DNA of 64,000 nucleotides from Sulfolobus sp. S-194 (GCF_012222305.1 NZ_CP035730.1:2321501-2385500), one strand, 5' to 3'; positions 36,332 through 46,580 are shown, counted from the stretch's first letter. The notes: a model not told the origin generated them from the sequence alone. Numbers and translations: made by a program.

Positions 36332-37498
36332 GTGCTAATAAGCTTAGAAGAAGCTAGAAAAATAATTGATATTAACATTTCTTCAAAGTATAATTATTAT
36401 AGACATGAAAGAATTTATAATTCAGTAGGAAAAATTATCCTAGAAGATATTTACGCGATAAAAAGTATTCCAGAGGTTAATTTATCTGCTATGGACGGGT
36501 TTGCGTTTAAGGTGTCTGACTATAAAAAACATGGAAAACTAAAAATAGTTGGAAAAATATTTCCCTCGTCTAAGGAAATCCCAGAACTTAAAGAGGGAGA
36601 GGCGTATTATGTAGCTACAGGCGCTCCAATACCCAAGGGCGCTGATGCAGTAGTTAGAATAGAAGCTTCAAAAGTTATAAATAATGAATTAATTGTAGGA
36701 GAAGACGTTTTTGAAGGAAAGGATATAAAATATGCAGGTGAGGACATAAAAGAAGGAGAGTTAATAGTTAAAAAAGGAGATGTATTAACTCCTTATCATC
36801 TTGGAATATTAACTTATCAAGGTATAAGGGAAGTGAAAATAGGAAATATAAAGAGTTGTGTTATAGCATCTGGGGATGAAATATCTCCGTTTAATGATCC
36901 CTTACCAGAGCTTATACCAGATTCAATATCACCAATTATTCTATCAATACTTGAAAAAATCGGAAAAGCAACCTATTATGGTGTAGTTAGAGATGAAAAA
37001 GAAAGTATAAAAGAGAAATTAATTGAAATGAAAGAAACTTGTGATATTATTTTCTTTATAGGGGGTTCTTCAGTAGGAGAAAAAGATTATGTTAAAAAAC
37101 TTATTGCAGAGCTAGGAAAACTTTTGTTTGAAGGAGTAAGTGTAAACATTATAAAAAGGGGTGGTGTAGGATTACTAGAAGAAACACCAATTGTAAGCTT
37201 ACCAGGACAAGTTGTCTCAGCAGTAACTGTTTTTTATGAACATGGACTTCACATTATATCTAGAATGTTAGATAGTGAAATAAGAAAATTTGTAAAGGTT
37301 AAGTTAGGTAAAGATATGTATGTAGAGCATAAAATGGACTCAACTTATTTGTTTAGAATTGAAAATGGAGAAGCTTTTCCTCTAAGATGGGGGACAGGAT
37401 TGTACAGTGAACTAATTAAAGCTGATGGTTTTGGTTATCTTTCGAGAGGAAAAATTCATAAAAGAGGAGAAGAGATTGAAATTCAAAAATTCCTTTGA
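36332..37498 (+). CDS. moeA: Molybdopterin molybdenumtransferase MoeA
   Basis: 388 aa with the four-domain MoeA plan: PEVNLSAMDGFAFKV and TGAPIPKGADAVVRIEA (domain III/II), ASGDEIS and FFIGGSSVGEKDYVKKL (MoCF domain) and TPIVSLPGQVVSAVTVFYEH, then a beta-barrel C-terminus. It inserts molybdate (or tungstate in thermophiles) into molybdopterin. It overlaps mobA by 23 bp at the preferred TTG start. The wtpABC tungstate/molybdate importer is about 6 kb away. Confidence 0.92.
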   Translation: MLISLEEARKIIDINISSKYNYYRHERIYNSVGKIILEDIYAIKSIPEVNLSAMDGFAFKVSDYKKHGKLKIVGKIFPSSKEIPELKEGEAYYVATGAPIPKGADAVVRIEASKVINNELIVGEDVFEGKDIKYAGEDIKEGELIVKKGDVLTPYHLGILTYQGIREVKIGNIKSCVIASGDEISPFNDPLPELIPDSISPIILSILEKIGKATYYGVVRDEKESIKEKLIEMKETCDIIFFIGGSSVGEKDYVKKLIAELGKLLFEGVSVNIIKRGGVGLLEETPIVSLPGQVVSAVTVFYEHGLHIISRMLDSEIRKFVKVKLGKDMYVEHKMDSTYLFRIENGEAFPLRWGTGLYSELIKADGFGYLSRGKIHKRGEEIEIQKFL

Positions 37499-38069
37499 TG
37501 TAATTATTTTAGCCGGAGGGGAATCAAAAAGATTTGGATCTGATAAATGCTCATATGAACTTGATGGTAAAACATTTCTAGAAAGAATAGCAGATAATTT
37601 TCAAAATCCTATTATAGTTACTCATAAAAAGAGAAATATCTTTCACGGAATTCAGATAATAGATACAGAAAGAAAAGGTCCGGTAAAAGCAATAGAGTTA
37701 GCTTTACCTTACCTTACTAATAATAAAGTCTTTATAACTGGTTGTGATTTTCCTTTCATAACATACGATTTAGCAGATTTTATTTGCAGTAAAGACAGCG
37801 AAATAAGTATCATTTTAGAAGAGGAAGAACAACCGTTACTAGCATGTTATTCAGTGAAACTTCTAAGAAAAAATATTAATAGCATCTCTTCTTTGCAACA
37901 ACTCCTTAATTTTGCTAATACGATTTATTTTATAGGTACCTATGAGCTTCAACTTCACGGTTTTTCATTATTTCAGCTCAAAAATATTAACTCTTGGATG
38001 GATTTTTTTAAAATACCAGATAAATATACGCTTAGCAAATACATTATACAAGGTAACCAAAAGTGCTAG
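37476..38069 (+). CDS. mobA: Molybdopterin guanylyltransferase MobA
   Basis: About 197 aa from TTG 37476. The frame is open from 37425, but the MobA fold begins at [17 protein letters not shown] Shine-Dalgarno-like GAGGAGA ends about 5 nt before the TTG, so I prefer that start. [14 protein letters not shown] and [15 protein letters not shown] match the nucleotidyltransferase fold and its acidic metal site. It attaches GMP to molybdopterin. The gene starts inside moeA and overlaps the next methyltransferase gene by 7 bp. Confidence 0.85.
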   Translation: MKFKNSFDVIILAGGESKRFGSDKCSYELDGKTFLERIADNFQNPIIVTHKKRNIFHGIQIIDTERKGPVKAIELALPYLTNNKVFITGCDFPFITYDLADFICSKDSEISIILEEEEQPLLACYSVKLLRKNINSISSLQQLLNFANTIYFIGTYELQLHGFSLFQLKNINSWMDFFKIPDKYTLSKYIIQGNQKC

Positions 38070-38524
38070 TACCGTTCGTACCCACACCAGATGAAGTTGC
38101 GATAGAAATGCTAAAGTGTGCTAATGCTAAGAAAGGTGATATAGTACTTGATCTAGGTGCAGGTAATGCTAGGCCCTTGATAATAGCGAAAAAACAATTT
38201 AATGTAAAATTAGCAATAGGAGTAGAAATAGATAAAAAATTATGTAAAGAAGCTTATGAGAATAAATCGATAGAAATAATTTGTGGTGATATGCTTACTA
38301 TGGCTCCTATTTTACTCCCTAAAGCCGATATATTACTTTCCTATTTATCTACAAGAACTAATGAACTCTTAGAGCCTTATATATTAAATTATGGTAAGAA
38401 AGGATTAAGAGTAATATCCCATGATTTCCGATATGATCATCTTACACTTTATGATACAAAAAGAGTAAAGGCGATGGGAATATTAGGGGAAACTGAACAT
38501 ATAATTTACTGTTACAAACTATGA
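38063..38524 (+). CDS. Small SAM methyltransferase, aKMT4/DOT1-like
   Basis: 153 aa with a GTG start. The opening [18 protein letters not shown] matches the N-terminus of the archaeal lysine methyltransferase aKMT family. Motif [28 protein letters not shown] and ISHDFRYDH follow the same order. aKMT4 modifies lysines on many proteins in Sulfolobus. This copy is likely a divergent paralogue, so protein methylation is inferred. It is embedded between mobA and dph6 with short overlaps. Confidence 0.75.
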   Translation: MLVPFVPTPDEVAIEMLKCANAKKGDIVLDLGAGNARPLIIAKKQFNVKLAIGVEIDKKLCKEAYENKSIEIICGDMLTMAPILLPKADILLSYLSTRTNELLEPYILNYGKKGLRVISHDFRYDHLTLYDTKRVKAMGILGETEHIIYCYKL

Positions 38525-39189
38525 AAATTTGTACATTATTTTCTGGAGGTAAAGATAGTACGTATTCCTTACATTGGGCTGTATTCAAGGGTTTCGAAAT
38601 CTTGTGTCTTATCACTCTTCTTCCAAAGAGAGAGTATTCATGGATGTTTCAAGTTCCTAATGTTGAACTTACTAAATACCAAGCAGAAGTTCTTGGAGTC
38701 CCCGTTTTACAAATTCCTACTTCTGGAGAAAAAGATAAAGAACTAGAAGACTTAAAATTAGCATTTAAAAAAGCAAAGGGGCTTGGTGCTCATGGGATTG
38801 TGACTGGTGCATTACTTTCAGATTACCAAAGGCTAAATATTAACATAATAGCAGAAGAAGTAGGATTAAGAACATATTCTCCTTTATGGAGAAAAAAGCA
38901 AGATGAATATCTTAGAGAACTTGTTGAAGAGGGATTTAAATTTATAATAACTTCAGCAACAGCGTACGGTTTTCCCTTTGAGTTGCTAGGAAAAATTATA
39001 ACTGAAAAAGATGTTGAGGTCATTATTGAAAGAGCCAGAAAATTTGGATTTAACCCAGCATTTGAAGGAGGAGAAGCTGAGACTTTTGTAGTTTACGCGC
39101 CATTGTTCAAAAGAGAATTAAAGATTGAAGGTTATAAAAAGAAAATAAGTGAATACGAGTGGAGATTTATAATAACACATATACATTAA
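38521..39189 (+). CDS. dph6: Diphthine-ammonia ligase (Dph6)
   Basis: 222 aa. The PP-loop [16 protein letters not shown] opens an ATP-pyrophosphatase fold. [31 protein letters not shown] and [10 protein letters not shown] are the conserved Dph6 blocks. It performs the last step of diphthamide synthesis on elongation factor 2. It overlaps the methyltransferase gene by 4 bp (ATGA) and the amidohydrolase by 31 bp. Confidence 0.9.
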   Translation: MKICTLFSGGKDSTYSLHWAVFKGFEILCLITLLPKREYSWMFQVPNVELTKYQAEVLGVPVLQIPTSGEKDKELEDLKLAFKKAKGLGAHGIVTGALLSDYQRLNINIIAEEVGLRTYSPLWRKKQDEYLRELVEEGFKFIITSATAYGFPFELLGKIITEKDVEVIIERARKFGFNPAFEGGEAETFVVYAPLFKRELKIEGYKKKISEYEWRFIITHIH

Positions 39190-40394
39190 AAAATTGCAGA
39201 TTTATTGTAAACTATGATTCTATCATAGAAAACAGCAATATTGTAATTCAAGATGGAATTATTAAAAATATAGGAAAAGAAGTTGAAGGAGATGAAATCG
39301 ATTGTAGTGACTTTATAGTTATACCCGGATTGGTAAATGCACATACTCATACGCCAATGAGTATATTAAGAGGATATTATGATGATGCAGAATTAAGTGA
39401 ATGGTTAAATAAGATGTGGGAGTTTGAGAAAAATTTTGATAGAAAACTAATGAGATTAGGTTCTGAAATTTCCATACTTGAGATGCTAATTAACGGAACT
39501 ACAGCGTTTGTAGACATGTATTTTAATCCTCTAGATGTTAAAGAATTAGCAGAAATATACAAAATAAGAGCTTTTGCGGGATTCACATTTCTTGACTCCT
39601 TAAATGATCCTTACTTTATTGATAAACTTCAAAGAAATTTAACCCCTACAATATATTTTAAACCTATAATAAATGTACATAGTATATATGCCGTAAGTGA
39701 AAATACATTAAAGTTAGCAAAACAATTACAAGAAGAATTAAATGAATGGGTTCATATTCATGTATCTGAAACCAGAAAAGAAATATATGAGATAAAGAAG
39801 AAATATGGTGTATTCCCAATAGAGTATTTAAACAAGCTAGGTCTATTAAACAGAAAAATTCAATTAGTACATGTAGGCTGGATATCTAGTTGGGAGATTG
39901 ACCTTCTTAAAAACGTCACAGTAACATATTGCCCTACATCTAATATGAAATTAGCGACAGGTAGCGCATTCCCCTTATACGATATGTTTAATAAGGGAGT
40001 AAATATAACTCTAGGAACTGACGGACCTGCAAGTAATAATTCTTTAGATCTATTCATAGAAATGAAATATGGAGTTCTACTTCAAAGACAAATGTACTGG
40101 AACACTGACGTTAAAGCATGGCATTTATTTAAAATAGCTACATTAAATGGATACAAACTCTTGGATTTACCAGGTGGATACGTAAAAGAAGGAAATATAG
40201 CTGATCTTGTTTTATTGGATAAAAACAAAATATATCCTCTTTTTAGAGATAGACTATTATCACACTTAGTATATTACGTCACTGGGAATCTTGTTAAAGG
40301 CATAATAGTAAACGGAGTACTAAGATTGAGAAAAGAACTAGAAAATCTTCTATTGGAAAAAATCACACAGATCTATGAACTACTAAATTCTTGA
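39159..40394 (+). CDS. Amidohydrolase, MTA/SAH deaminase-like
   Basis: 411 aa. The metal site is complete: [14 protein letters not shown] (HxH), [11 protein letters not shown] (His), LVHVGWIS (His) and [13 protein letters not shown] (Asp). The overall pattern matches 5-methylthioadenosine/S-adenosylhomocysteine deaminases. It probably deaminates adenosine-type products of SAM reactions, which fits two SAM methyltransferases nearby. Start is ATG 39159 inside the end of dph6. It overlaps the convergent HTH gene by 22 bp. Confidence 0.85.
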   Translation: MEIYNNTYTLKNCRFIVNYDSIIENSNIVIQDGIIKNIGKEVEGDEIDCSDFIVIPGLVNAHTHTPMSILRGYYDDAELSEWLNKMWEFEKNFDRKLMRLGSEISILEMLINGTTAFVDMYFNPLDVKELAEIYKIRAFAGFTFLDSLNDPYFIDKLQRNLTPTIYFKPIINVHSIYAVSENTLKLAKQLQEELNEWVHIHVSETRKEIYEIKKKYGVFPIEYLNKLGLLNRKIQLVHVGWISSWEIDLLKNVTVTYCPTSNMKLATGSAFPLYDMFNKGVNITLGTDGPASNNSLDLFIEMKYGVLLQRQMYWNTDVKAWHLFKIATLNGYKLLDLPGGYVKEGNIADLVLLDKNKIYPLFRDRLLSHLVYYVTGNLVKGIIVNGVLRLRKELENLLLEKITQIYELLNS

Positions 40395-40759
40395 TCCACT
40401 AACTGTGCCATCTTTTCAGCACAATCTTTAATATCACTTAAAATTTTCTGTTTCAACTCATTATAATCTCTTGTTTTATAAAGATACCTTGGCCTGCCAG
40501 CCTTATTACCAGGTTCCTTTATCCTCATCACTAAACCCATTTCCAAGAGCTTATTTAAGCTCCTATTGATTGATGCTTTAGATAACTTTAAATCAGATTC
40601 TAAATCTTCGGTTCCCCTTGCCTCAGATTTTGCTAAAGCTATTAATACTTGTACATCCGTCTCTGACAAGCCATAGCAAAATGACAGAATATCCACCAAT
40701 CCCGCATCCTTTCCAGAGGGTAATTTTATTCTTGTCCCACTAATCTGAGTTTGAGACAT
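40373..40759 (-). CDS. Winged-helix transcription regulator (Lrs14/TrmB-like)
   Basis: 128 aa. LSETDVQVLIALAKSEARGT and DLKLSKASINRSLNKLLEMG form a winged-helix, followed by GRPRYLYKTRDYNELKQKIL, a wing plus a dimerisation helix that ends near residue 128. This is a Sulfolobales-style small regulator, reminiscent of Lrs14/TrmB proteins. Targets unknown. It is divergently oriented to the AbrB gene, with about 250 bp between them. Confidence 0.75.
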   Translation of the reverse strand: MSQTQISGTRIKLPSGKDAGLVDILSFCYGLSETDVQVLIALAKSEARGTEDLESDLKLSKASINRSLNKLLEMGLVMRIKEPGNKAGRPRYLYKTRDYNELKQKILSDIKDCAEKMAQLVDQEFSSS

Positions 40760-41008
40760 TTATATCACAAATAAAGATTCTATTATTACTCCTATTTATA
40801 TTTTTTCGTTATAATTAAAGAGACCTTTACTAATCAGTTAAACTTACATATCAATATTTATTGCATAAGGAATTGAAACTTCTAGTTTGTATAAATGAAG
40901 AATAATCACATTTACTACTATTTTCGCTTTATCTATTTAAATCTGACTTTTCCCTACTATAGTAAAGTTTTAAATATAAGTATCAATATACATTAACTTG
41001 TGAGATAT

Positions 41009-41173
41009 ATGGCTGTCGAAGAAATAGTTAAAGTATCAAGAAACTACCAAGTTACCATACCAGCTAAAATAAGGCAAAAGTTTCAAATAAAAGAAGGAGA
41101 TCTTGTAAAGGTAGTTTTCGATGAGAATGAAAACGTAATTAAAATTCAAGTATTAAGAGAACCATGGAAGTAA
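41009..41173 (+). CDS. AbrB/SpoVT-type swapped-hairpin protein, 54 aa
   Basis: ATG 41009 to TAA 41171-41173. VKVSRNYQVTIPAKIRQKF followed by IKEGDLVKVVFDENENVIK is the classic AbrB/MazE N-terminal fold. Such proteins are antitoxins or stand-alone regulators. No toxin gene follows; the next gene is TatD, 33 bp downstream. TTTAAATATA around 40969-40978 is a plausible TATA box with a short leader. Confidence 0.8.
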   Translation: MAVEEIVKVSRNYQVTIPAKIRQKFQIKEGDLVKVVFDENENVIKIQVLREPWK

Positions 41174-41206
41174 ACATAAATTTTCTTTTTTCTCTTCTTT
41201 TATTAA

Positions 41207-41935
41207 ATGTTAATAGATGTACATGCTCACATAGATGTTAAGGATTTTGATAAAGACAGAGATCAAATACTAAAAAAATGTAACATAATAGTAGTAAATG
41301 CTGGAGTAGATTTAGGAAGTAATCTAAAATCACTCGAATTAGAAAAAAAGTACAATAATGTTATAGCAGCAGTAGGGTTTCACCCAGAATTTGTTAAAGA
41401 TAAAATACACGAATTAGAGAATTGTTTAGAACTTGTTAAAAAGGCAAAAATAATTAGTGAAGTAGGATTAGATTATTTTTGGATAAAAGAAGATGAACTA
41501 AGAAGAAAAGAAATAGAAATCTTATCTAGATTTTTAGAGATAGGTGAAAAAGAGCAAAAACCATTAATTATACATGTCAGAGGAGGATTTAACGACCTCG
41601 TTAATATTTTATCATCATATAAGGTTAAGTTTGTCATTCATGCATTTGAAGGAAGTATAAAAAATGCAAGAAAAGTTATTGAATTAGGCGGTTTAATTTC
41701 TATGCCTCCTATCCTTTTAAGAGATAAAACACGACAAGAGATAATAAAAAATTTGGACTTAGAATACATTTTAACTGAAACAGATTCACCTTTTATGGCT
41801 CATGAGAAAATGATCAGAAACGAACCATGTAATGTAAAATTAACAATAGAGAAGATTGCACAATTAAAAAATATTGATATTCAAGAAGTAGAGAAAAAAA
41901 TAGAAAATAACTTTAAAAAATTACTTCATTTATGA
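41207..41935 (+). CDS. TatD-family metal-dependent hydrolase/DNase
   Basis: 242 aa TIM-barrel hydrolase. DVHAHID (HxH), GFHPE, SEVGLDYF (Glu), IIHVRGG (His), VIHAFEG (His) and TETDSPFM (Asp) give the full TatD metal-ligand set. TatD proteins are 3'-5' exonucleases of repair/RNA turnover in some species; the precise archaeal role is uncertain. It overlaps the convergent doxE by 10 bp. Confidence 0.85.
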   Translation: MLIDVHAHIDVKDFDKDRDQILKKCNIIVVNAGVDLGSNLKSLELEKKYNNVIAAVGFHPEFVKDKIHELENCLELVKKAKIISEVGLDYFWIKEDELRRKEIEILSRFLEIGEKEQKPLIIHVRGGFNDLVNILSSYKVKFVIHAFEGSIKNARKVIELGGLISMPPILLRDKTRQEIIKNLDLEYILTETDSPFMAHEKMIRNEPCNVKLTIEKIAQLKNIDIQEVEKKIENNFKKLLHL

Positions 41936-42126
41936 CTTTCTTCCTCTTCTGTAGGTGCAAAATATACGAATAGGAAGTAAGCTAGAAAGCCAATAAATGC
42001 TGCAATAGTAAATGGCAGTACATATGGAACAGCAGCTTGATGTAGTGTTATTTCTGAGATTTCCCAAACTAAACCTGCTATTGCTAAAACATATCCAATT
42101 CCTAATAGTTTAAAGAAGCTGACCAT
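41926..42126 (-). CDS. doxE: Small subunit of the terminal quinol oxidase (DoxE-like)
   Basis: 66 aa from the fourth Met (42126); GGGTGA right at the doxC stop is an ideal Shine-Dalgarno site for it, while an earlier Met pair at 42135 would sit too close. Two membrane helices (LGIGYVLAIAGLVWEISEI and VLPFTIAAFIGFLAYFLFV) and an acidic tail (PTEEEESHK). Position after doxB and doxC in the Acidianus order suggests it is the small hydrophobic DoxE subunit. Confidence 0.75.
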   Translation of the reverse strand: MVSFFKLLGIGYVLAIAGLVWEISEITLHQAAVPYVLPFTIAAFIGFLAYFLFVYFAPTEEEESHK

Positions 42127-42131
42127 TTTCA

Positions 42132-43220
42132 TCACCCTTCAACCAGAATTGTTCCCCATAGAGACATTAAATAACCTGCTTGTTCACCAGTTAGCAGATT
42201 AGACATTCCGTCTAAGTTATATACGTAGTATGCTGGATAAATAATTCCATAAACATATGCTGGCGCATTTGCCTTAAATGTGAATGTCATATAAGTATTA
42301 TATGTTGATGAATTAAGCATTTGATATGCTACTGGAGTTATTGTACCATTCCACCAAACTGCATAGACACCCACATACAGACCAGTCATTGGTTCTGGAG
42401 TTCCACTAGCGGTATAATTATCTAGCCAATTATGATCATTATCTGGAGTTGGTATATATAGTTTTAATGTAGCGGTTGAATTAGCATTTATTACAAATGT
42501 TGGACCGGGTATTGAATCATTAAATGCAGCATATTTATCGGAGACCGCATATAACACTGGTGAGGAACCTGAGACTACTATTATTGGCGGATTATAGGGG
42601 TCACCGATTAAACCGTTAGAGTGTGCAGCATTTGAAGAGCTAATGTAACTGTTTATGTCACTAGGTGAGAAATAACCACTTGCTGGAATAACTAATATTT
42701 CACCTACATCATAAGAGAACCACGGACCATTATATTCACCATCTAAGAATGCATATGCACCTTCAGCAATTGATGAACCACTTGCAGTTCCTGCATACCA
42801 TACAGCATATTGAGTTAGCCCAGGTACTATTTGGGTATCTACAACATACTTGGAATTATAAACCGGTATATACATGTTTTCAGTTGCAGTCTTACCCATA
42901 ACAGCATACATTGTCATATTCAAATACTGACCAGGATGAATTACCATGAGATTATAGTAGTATGGTAAAATTGTACCATTTGGTAATACTAATTCTGAAT
43001 CTATACCTCCTCCGTGTTCTTCAACCATAAATACGTATTCTTCAGCATATACAGTAGTTTGTATCACCATTGAAGTGGGAGTGTTTGATGGAATATCAGC
43101 AGAAAAAACAGTAGAAGTACCTCCTACAGTAAATACCTGAGGTAAAGTTGTAACTACAACTATTGCTAAAAGTAAAATTGCAAATCCAGTCCAAATCCAT
43201 TCCCAAGTTTCTTTCTTCAT
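42132..43220 (-). CDS. doxC: Subunit II-like protein of the aa3-type quinol oxidase (DoxC-like)
   Basis: 362 aa: one N-terminal membrane helix (IWTGFAILLLAIVVVTTLPQ) and a large extracytoplasmic Tyr/Asn-rich domain with cupredoxin-like strands and many glycosylation sequons. It contains no cysteine at all, so it cannot form a CuA centre, as expected for quinol rather than cytochrome c oxidases. A GGTGGGG Shine-Dalgarno site precedes the ATG. It is 62 bp downstream of the subunit I gene. Confidence 0.8.
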   Translation of the reverse strand: MKKETWEWIWTGFAILLLAIVVVTTLPQVFTVGGTSTVFSADIPSNTPTSMVIQTTVYAEEYVFMVEEHGGGIDSELVLPNGTILPYYYNLMVIHPGQYLNMTMYAVMGKTATENMYIPVYNSKYVVDTQIVPGLTQYAVWYAGTASGSSIAEGAYAFLDGEYNGPWFSYDVGEILVIPASGYFSPSDINSYISSSNAAHSNGLIGDPYNPPIIVVSGSSPVLYAVSDKYAAFNDSIPGPTFVINANSTATLKLYIPTPDNDHNWLDNYTASGTPEPMTGLYVGVYAVWWNGTITPVAYQMLNSSTYNTYMTFTFKANAPAYVYGIIYPAYYVYNLDGMSNLLTGEQAGYLMSLWGTILVEG

Positions 43221-43282
43221 ATTTCCCCACCAAATTTACAAGTTTTAAAATAAACTTCATATAATAAAAAATTAACTAACTT

Positions 43283-45064
43283 TTAAACTGTCTTAGCCCC
43301 TTTTAATGCACCTATTGCAGATAAAATTATACCTATAGTAAGCAAAGAGATCCATGCCCATTCTAAGGGGTCAGCTGGATTAGAGGCATCACCAACTAGA
43401 ACTAGTGGAATAGCACTTATGATTATTAGGATAGCACCGAATATTGCAATTCCCCACCATCCAGCAATAGCCTTTTTACTTAGCCTTGAATGATTTAATT
43501 TTATTTCTATGCCTCTTAAGCTAAATCCAGAATTAGACCAATCTAGTTGCATTGCTACAGTATTAATCAGTTGACCTAATGATAAACCCTCAGCCTTTAA
43601 TACTCTACCTTTTACTAGCGACATTACTAAGTTTAAGAACCAAACTAGTGTGGCTAGTTCAGCAATGATTGCTCCAACAGTAGCCAAATTCTCAGCATCT
43701 ATTATATATGGAACTCTAGGAACTATTTCAGCCCTTCTTAATATTCCATCTAGACCTAGTAATTCAAAACCTATAACTAGGAATATAGATCCTATCAAAT
43801 AGCCCCAGAAGTGAACCCATGCAGCCTTTATCGAATACCAGCTCCTACCAGTCATCATTGGTAGCATGAAGTACAGTACTGCCATGGCTTCTGGAACAAT
43901 ACCTAATAATATCATAGCGTGGAAGTGTCCAACTACCCACATGGTATTATGAACTACTGCATCAAAGGAAATTGTTGCATTTGAAATACCAGTAACACCA
44001 GCTAATATTGACCCAGCAAACCCAGTAGCGGTAAAAGCTGTAATTACATTCCATGAAACATTAGCTCCCTTAGCAGTAGCCCATAAGTTAAGGAATGTCA
44101 TAAATGTTGGTACTGTTACAGCGTAGGTTATTATCTCTTGTAATACCTTTAATGCAATCGGTAGGTTGACCATATACAAGTGATGAATTGGTATATTGTT
44201 GGAGAATATTAAGTAAAGTACTGCGGCAATTCTTCCCATTCTATCACTATAAAGTGGTTTGTTAGCTAAAGTTGGAATTAATAAATACATTGCAGCCACA
44301 GCTGGTAACCATGCCATATAAACTACTGCATGACCAAATATCCAGAATGCAATTTGGTTAGCAATTACATTTAATCCAACAACACCAGTGAAAGCTAATA
44401 TATCCCAAACATCAGCAACAGTAACGCCAGAATACCCAATCATGAAGAGTAAAATAATCATTAAGAAGAAGACTAATGGTACTGGCAATTTTTCTTTAAT
44501 TTGTTTTGATGCTAAGTAATAGTGATAAACTATCCAAATACCTGCTAAATAAACGAATGCATCATTTAATATCCAACCTATGAAGAATAAGGGGCTAGCT
44601 ACGTATAATGAATAGTTCGGAATTCCAATTGGTGAGAGATAATACCAAGAAGTTGCTGAGAAGTAATTATCAAAACCTTGAGCAGTTACAATTAGTATTG
44701 GTCCCTCCATAAACATCATTGAAATATTTAACAGTACAAAAGCTAGATTTAATAGCCATTTGGCTCTTGGTTGAAGATTAAGTAATTTTATGGTAAAGTA
44801 AATTATTATTGCATAAATTACTTGTTGCGCAAAACCAAATAGGTCTCTTTCAGCATGTAGTGTTATTCCTGCATAGTACTCTTGTGGAGTAAACGGTAAA
44901 ACACCATACGTACTCCACATCGTTTCTTGTATTCTAACCATTAATGAATCAATAACACCTAATAAGCCCCATATTACACCTAAAACTAACATTCCCATAA
45001 CAATTCTTGTAGTCCAATCCTTATCTAATTGGAATAATGCAACTATAATATCCTTAAGTCCCAC
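43283..45064 (-). CDS. doxB: Heme-copper quinol oxidase subunit I (DoxB-like)
   Basis: 593 aa with 13-14 hydrophobic segments. [12 protein letters not shown] provides the low-spin heme His, [13 protein letters not shown] the CuB His and Tyr (with AVV in place of the usual PEV), [10 protein letters not shown] the paired CuB His and [11 protein letters not shown] the heme a3/low-spin His pair. The Glu of the classic HPEVY is missing, as in B-type oxidases. It reduces oxygen with caldariella quinol and pumps protons. GTG start at 45064 with GGTGA about 8 nt upstream. Confidence 0.88.
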   Translation of the reverse strand: MGLKDIIVALFQLDKDWTTRIVMGMLVLGVIWGLLGVIDSLMVRIQETMWSTYGVLPFTPQEYYAGITLHAERDLFGFAQQVIYAIIIYFTIKLLNLQPRAKWLLNLAFVLLNISMMFMEGPILIVTAQGFDNYFSATSWYYLSPIGIPNYSLYVASPLFFIGWILNDAFVYLAGIWIVYHYYLASKQIKEKLPVPLVFFLMIILLFMIGYSGVTVADVWDILAFTGVVGLNVIANQIAFWIFGHAVVYMAWLPAVAAMYLLIPTLANKPLYSDRMGRIAAVLYLIFSNNIPIHHLYMVNLPIALKVLQEIITYAVTVPTFMTFLNLWATAKGANVSWNVITAFTATGFAGSILAGVTGISNATISFDAVVHNTMWVVGHFHAMILLGIVPEAMAVLYFMLPMMTGRSWYSIKAAWVHFWGYLIGSIFLVIGFELLGLDGILRRAEIVPRVPYIIDAENLATVGAIIAELATLVWFLNLVMSLVKGRVLKAEGLSLGQLINTVAMQLDWSNSGFSLRGIEIKLNHSRLSKKAIAGWWGIAIFGAILIIISAIPLVLVGDASNPADPLEWAWISLLTIGIILSAIGALKGAKTV

Positions 45065-45469
45065 TATGATTCACCATTTTTAATTTCACCATCCCTTTTT
45101 TAAATCTTATTTTTATAAAAGTTACGTTTTTTATGATTAACTGAGTTTAATATTATATAATGGTTTAAAAAAACTAAAATGCATAATTATTGAATATATT
45201 TTATCATTTGATCAGAGTCTTTTCTACCCAATAGATTAATTAAAATAGATGTTCAATTTCTCTAACAAGTGCCTTTAATTAGATGCTTAAACTACTTTAA
45301 TATACTTTTTAACAAACATATATAGCAAAATTCAAATGAAAAAATCTATATAATAATTTATATTATATATAATAATAAAAAGAGAAAGATATTATCATAT
45401 TACTGCTGGTCAGAAACTTTGATAAATAACATATGCTCATTCATATTAGATGTTGCAAATATATTATAA
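45065..45469. other. Non-coding spacer between doxB and tRNA-Ser
   Basis: A 405-bp very AT-rich interval. Near doxB it contains the likely promoter on the minus strand (CTTTTATAAAAATAAGATTTA, about 45100-45121). No reading frame of 30 codons or more with a credible start is visible, and no RNA fold was recognised outside the tRNA. Confidence 0.5.
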
Positions 45470-45472
45470 TGG

Positions 45473-45557
<85 letters not shown>

Positions 45558-45579
45558 ATACTAATATTATTACAACAAC

Positions 45580-45588
45580 TATATAAAT
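45580..45588 (-). promoter_or_regulatory. TATA box of tRNA-Ser
   Basis: Minus-strand TTTATATAG centred about 27 bp upstream of the mature tRNA 5' end at 45557. Confidence 0.5.
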
Positions 45589-45625
45589 TTTTTCGAGTAA
45601 GAGTTTTGGTCATAATTCATAGGAT

Positions 45626-45931
45626 GGGTCGGCCCCCTTATACCATGACCCTTTCCTCTCTAGATTTACCCCCAGCCTTTCTCACACCGGTGACCGGTGA
45701 ACGCGGACGGCCGGACACGGTTGCTCCCTTCCGGACCTGGCCGATTCCTCCGGTTGACGCGATATCCCCTCTCCCTCCAGAGAGGAGATTCGCGTCCGTC
45801 TCGCCCCACCGGGCGGTGCTCATCGTTCAGCTGGGATCTAGAGAGGTAGGTATCATGGCATAAGGGTTACTGGTGCCCCATTACGCCATGGGGTTACAGG
45901 AGCTGGCGAGACTCCCCACCCTACCCGACCC
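45626..45931 (-). ncRNA. SRP RNA (7S RNA)
   Basis: The 306-nt GC-rich transcript folds end-to-end: GGGTCGG at the 5' end pairs with CCGACCC at the 3' end, closing archaeal helix 1/5. The diagnostic helix-8 text AGGTCCGGAAGGGAGCA, flanked by GGCC and GTGTCCGGCC, is the SRP54-binding loop. GC content far above neighbouring DNA is typical of hyperthermophile structural RNA. Apparent reading frames here (such as the plus-strand frame 45498-45863) are shadows. Confidence 0.95.
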
Positions 45932-45953
45932 AAATATAAATTATAAAAGTTCT

Positions 45954-46580
45954 TTATGAGTTTAACTCATTCATAATTTCGCATAAAGAGCTCACTATTT
46001 TTATCCCTAGACTTGTTAACTTCTCAACATTAATAGGTACTTCCGATCTTACTAGATATATTTTGCCTAATCTTGCTTTTTTAAAGGCTATTGCATCAAC
46101 TTCAGTATCTCCTATTCCTATTGATAGCCTTGGATTAAGGTCTAATTTACTTATTGCCAATAGTATCCCTTCAGGGTCTGGTTTACCGTTTATCACATCA
46201 TCAGAAGTTATAACTAAATCTACTGAAATTCCGATAGTGTTTAGAACCTCTTTCGCTGATATAGTATTAGATGAGGTAACTATAGCAGTCCTATATCCGA
46301 GTTCTTTAGCTTTTTGTATTATTTCTTTTGAGCAACTTGTTCCTTTAGCCTTTCTCTTAACCAAATCCAGATAGACGTTGTTTTTTACACTCATCAACTC
46401 CTTCCATTTGTCTTTAGCTAAAATTTTTGCTATTTCAGCAGTTTTTCTTCCTAACAAAGTCTCTATTTGTATATCTGTACTTATACCAAGTTTAGATAGT
46501 GCTATTTCCCATGCTTCTTTATGAATAAAAGCCGTATTAGCTAAAGTACCATCTAGATCAAAAATTATACCTTTATTCAT
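45954..46580 (-). CDS. HAD-superfamily phosphatase, beta-phosphoglucomutase-like
   Basis: 208 aa with all HAD motifs: [10 protein letters not shown] (I), VTSSNTISA (II), KPDPEGI (III Lys) and [15 protein letters not shown] (IV). The helical cap after motif I places it with phosphoglycolate phosphatase/PGMB-like enzymes. The substrate is unknown. It overlaps the alcohol dehydrogenase by 4 bp and is the last gene of the long minus-strand run. Confidence 0.85.
   Translation of the reverse strand: MNKGIIFDLDGTLANTAFIHKEAWEIALSKLGISTDIQIETLLGRKTAEIAKILAKDKWKELMSVKNNVYLDLVKRKAKGTSCSKEIIQKAKELGYRTAIVTSSNTISAKEVLNTIGISVDLVITSDDVINGKPDPEGILLAISKLDLNPRLSIGIGDTEVDAIAFKKARLGKIYLVRSEVPINVEKLTSLGIKIVSSLCEIMNELNS

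Noticed and set aside
45040-45080. Seven-codon upstream frame (ATGGTGAATCATAG...) overlapping the doxB GTG start
   Set aside because: The ATGGTGA more likely serves as the Shine-Dalgarno region (GGTGA) for the GTG start; a regulatory mini-frame cannot be supported.
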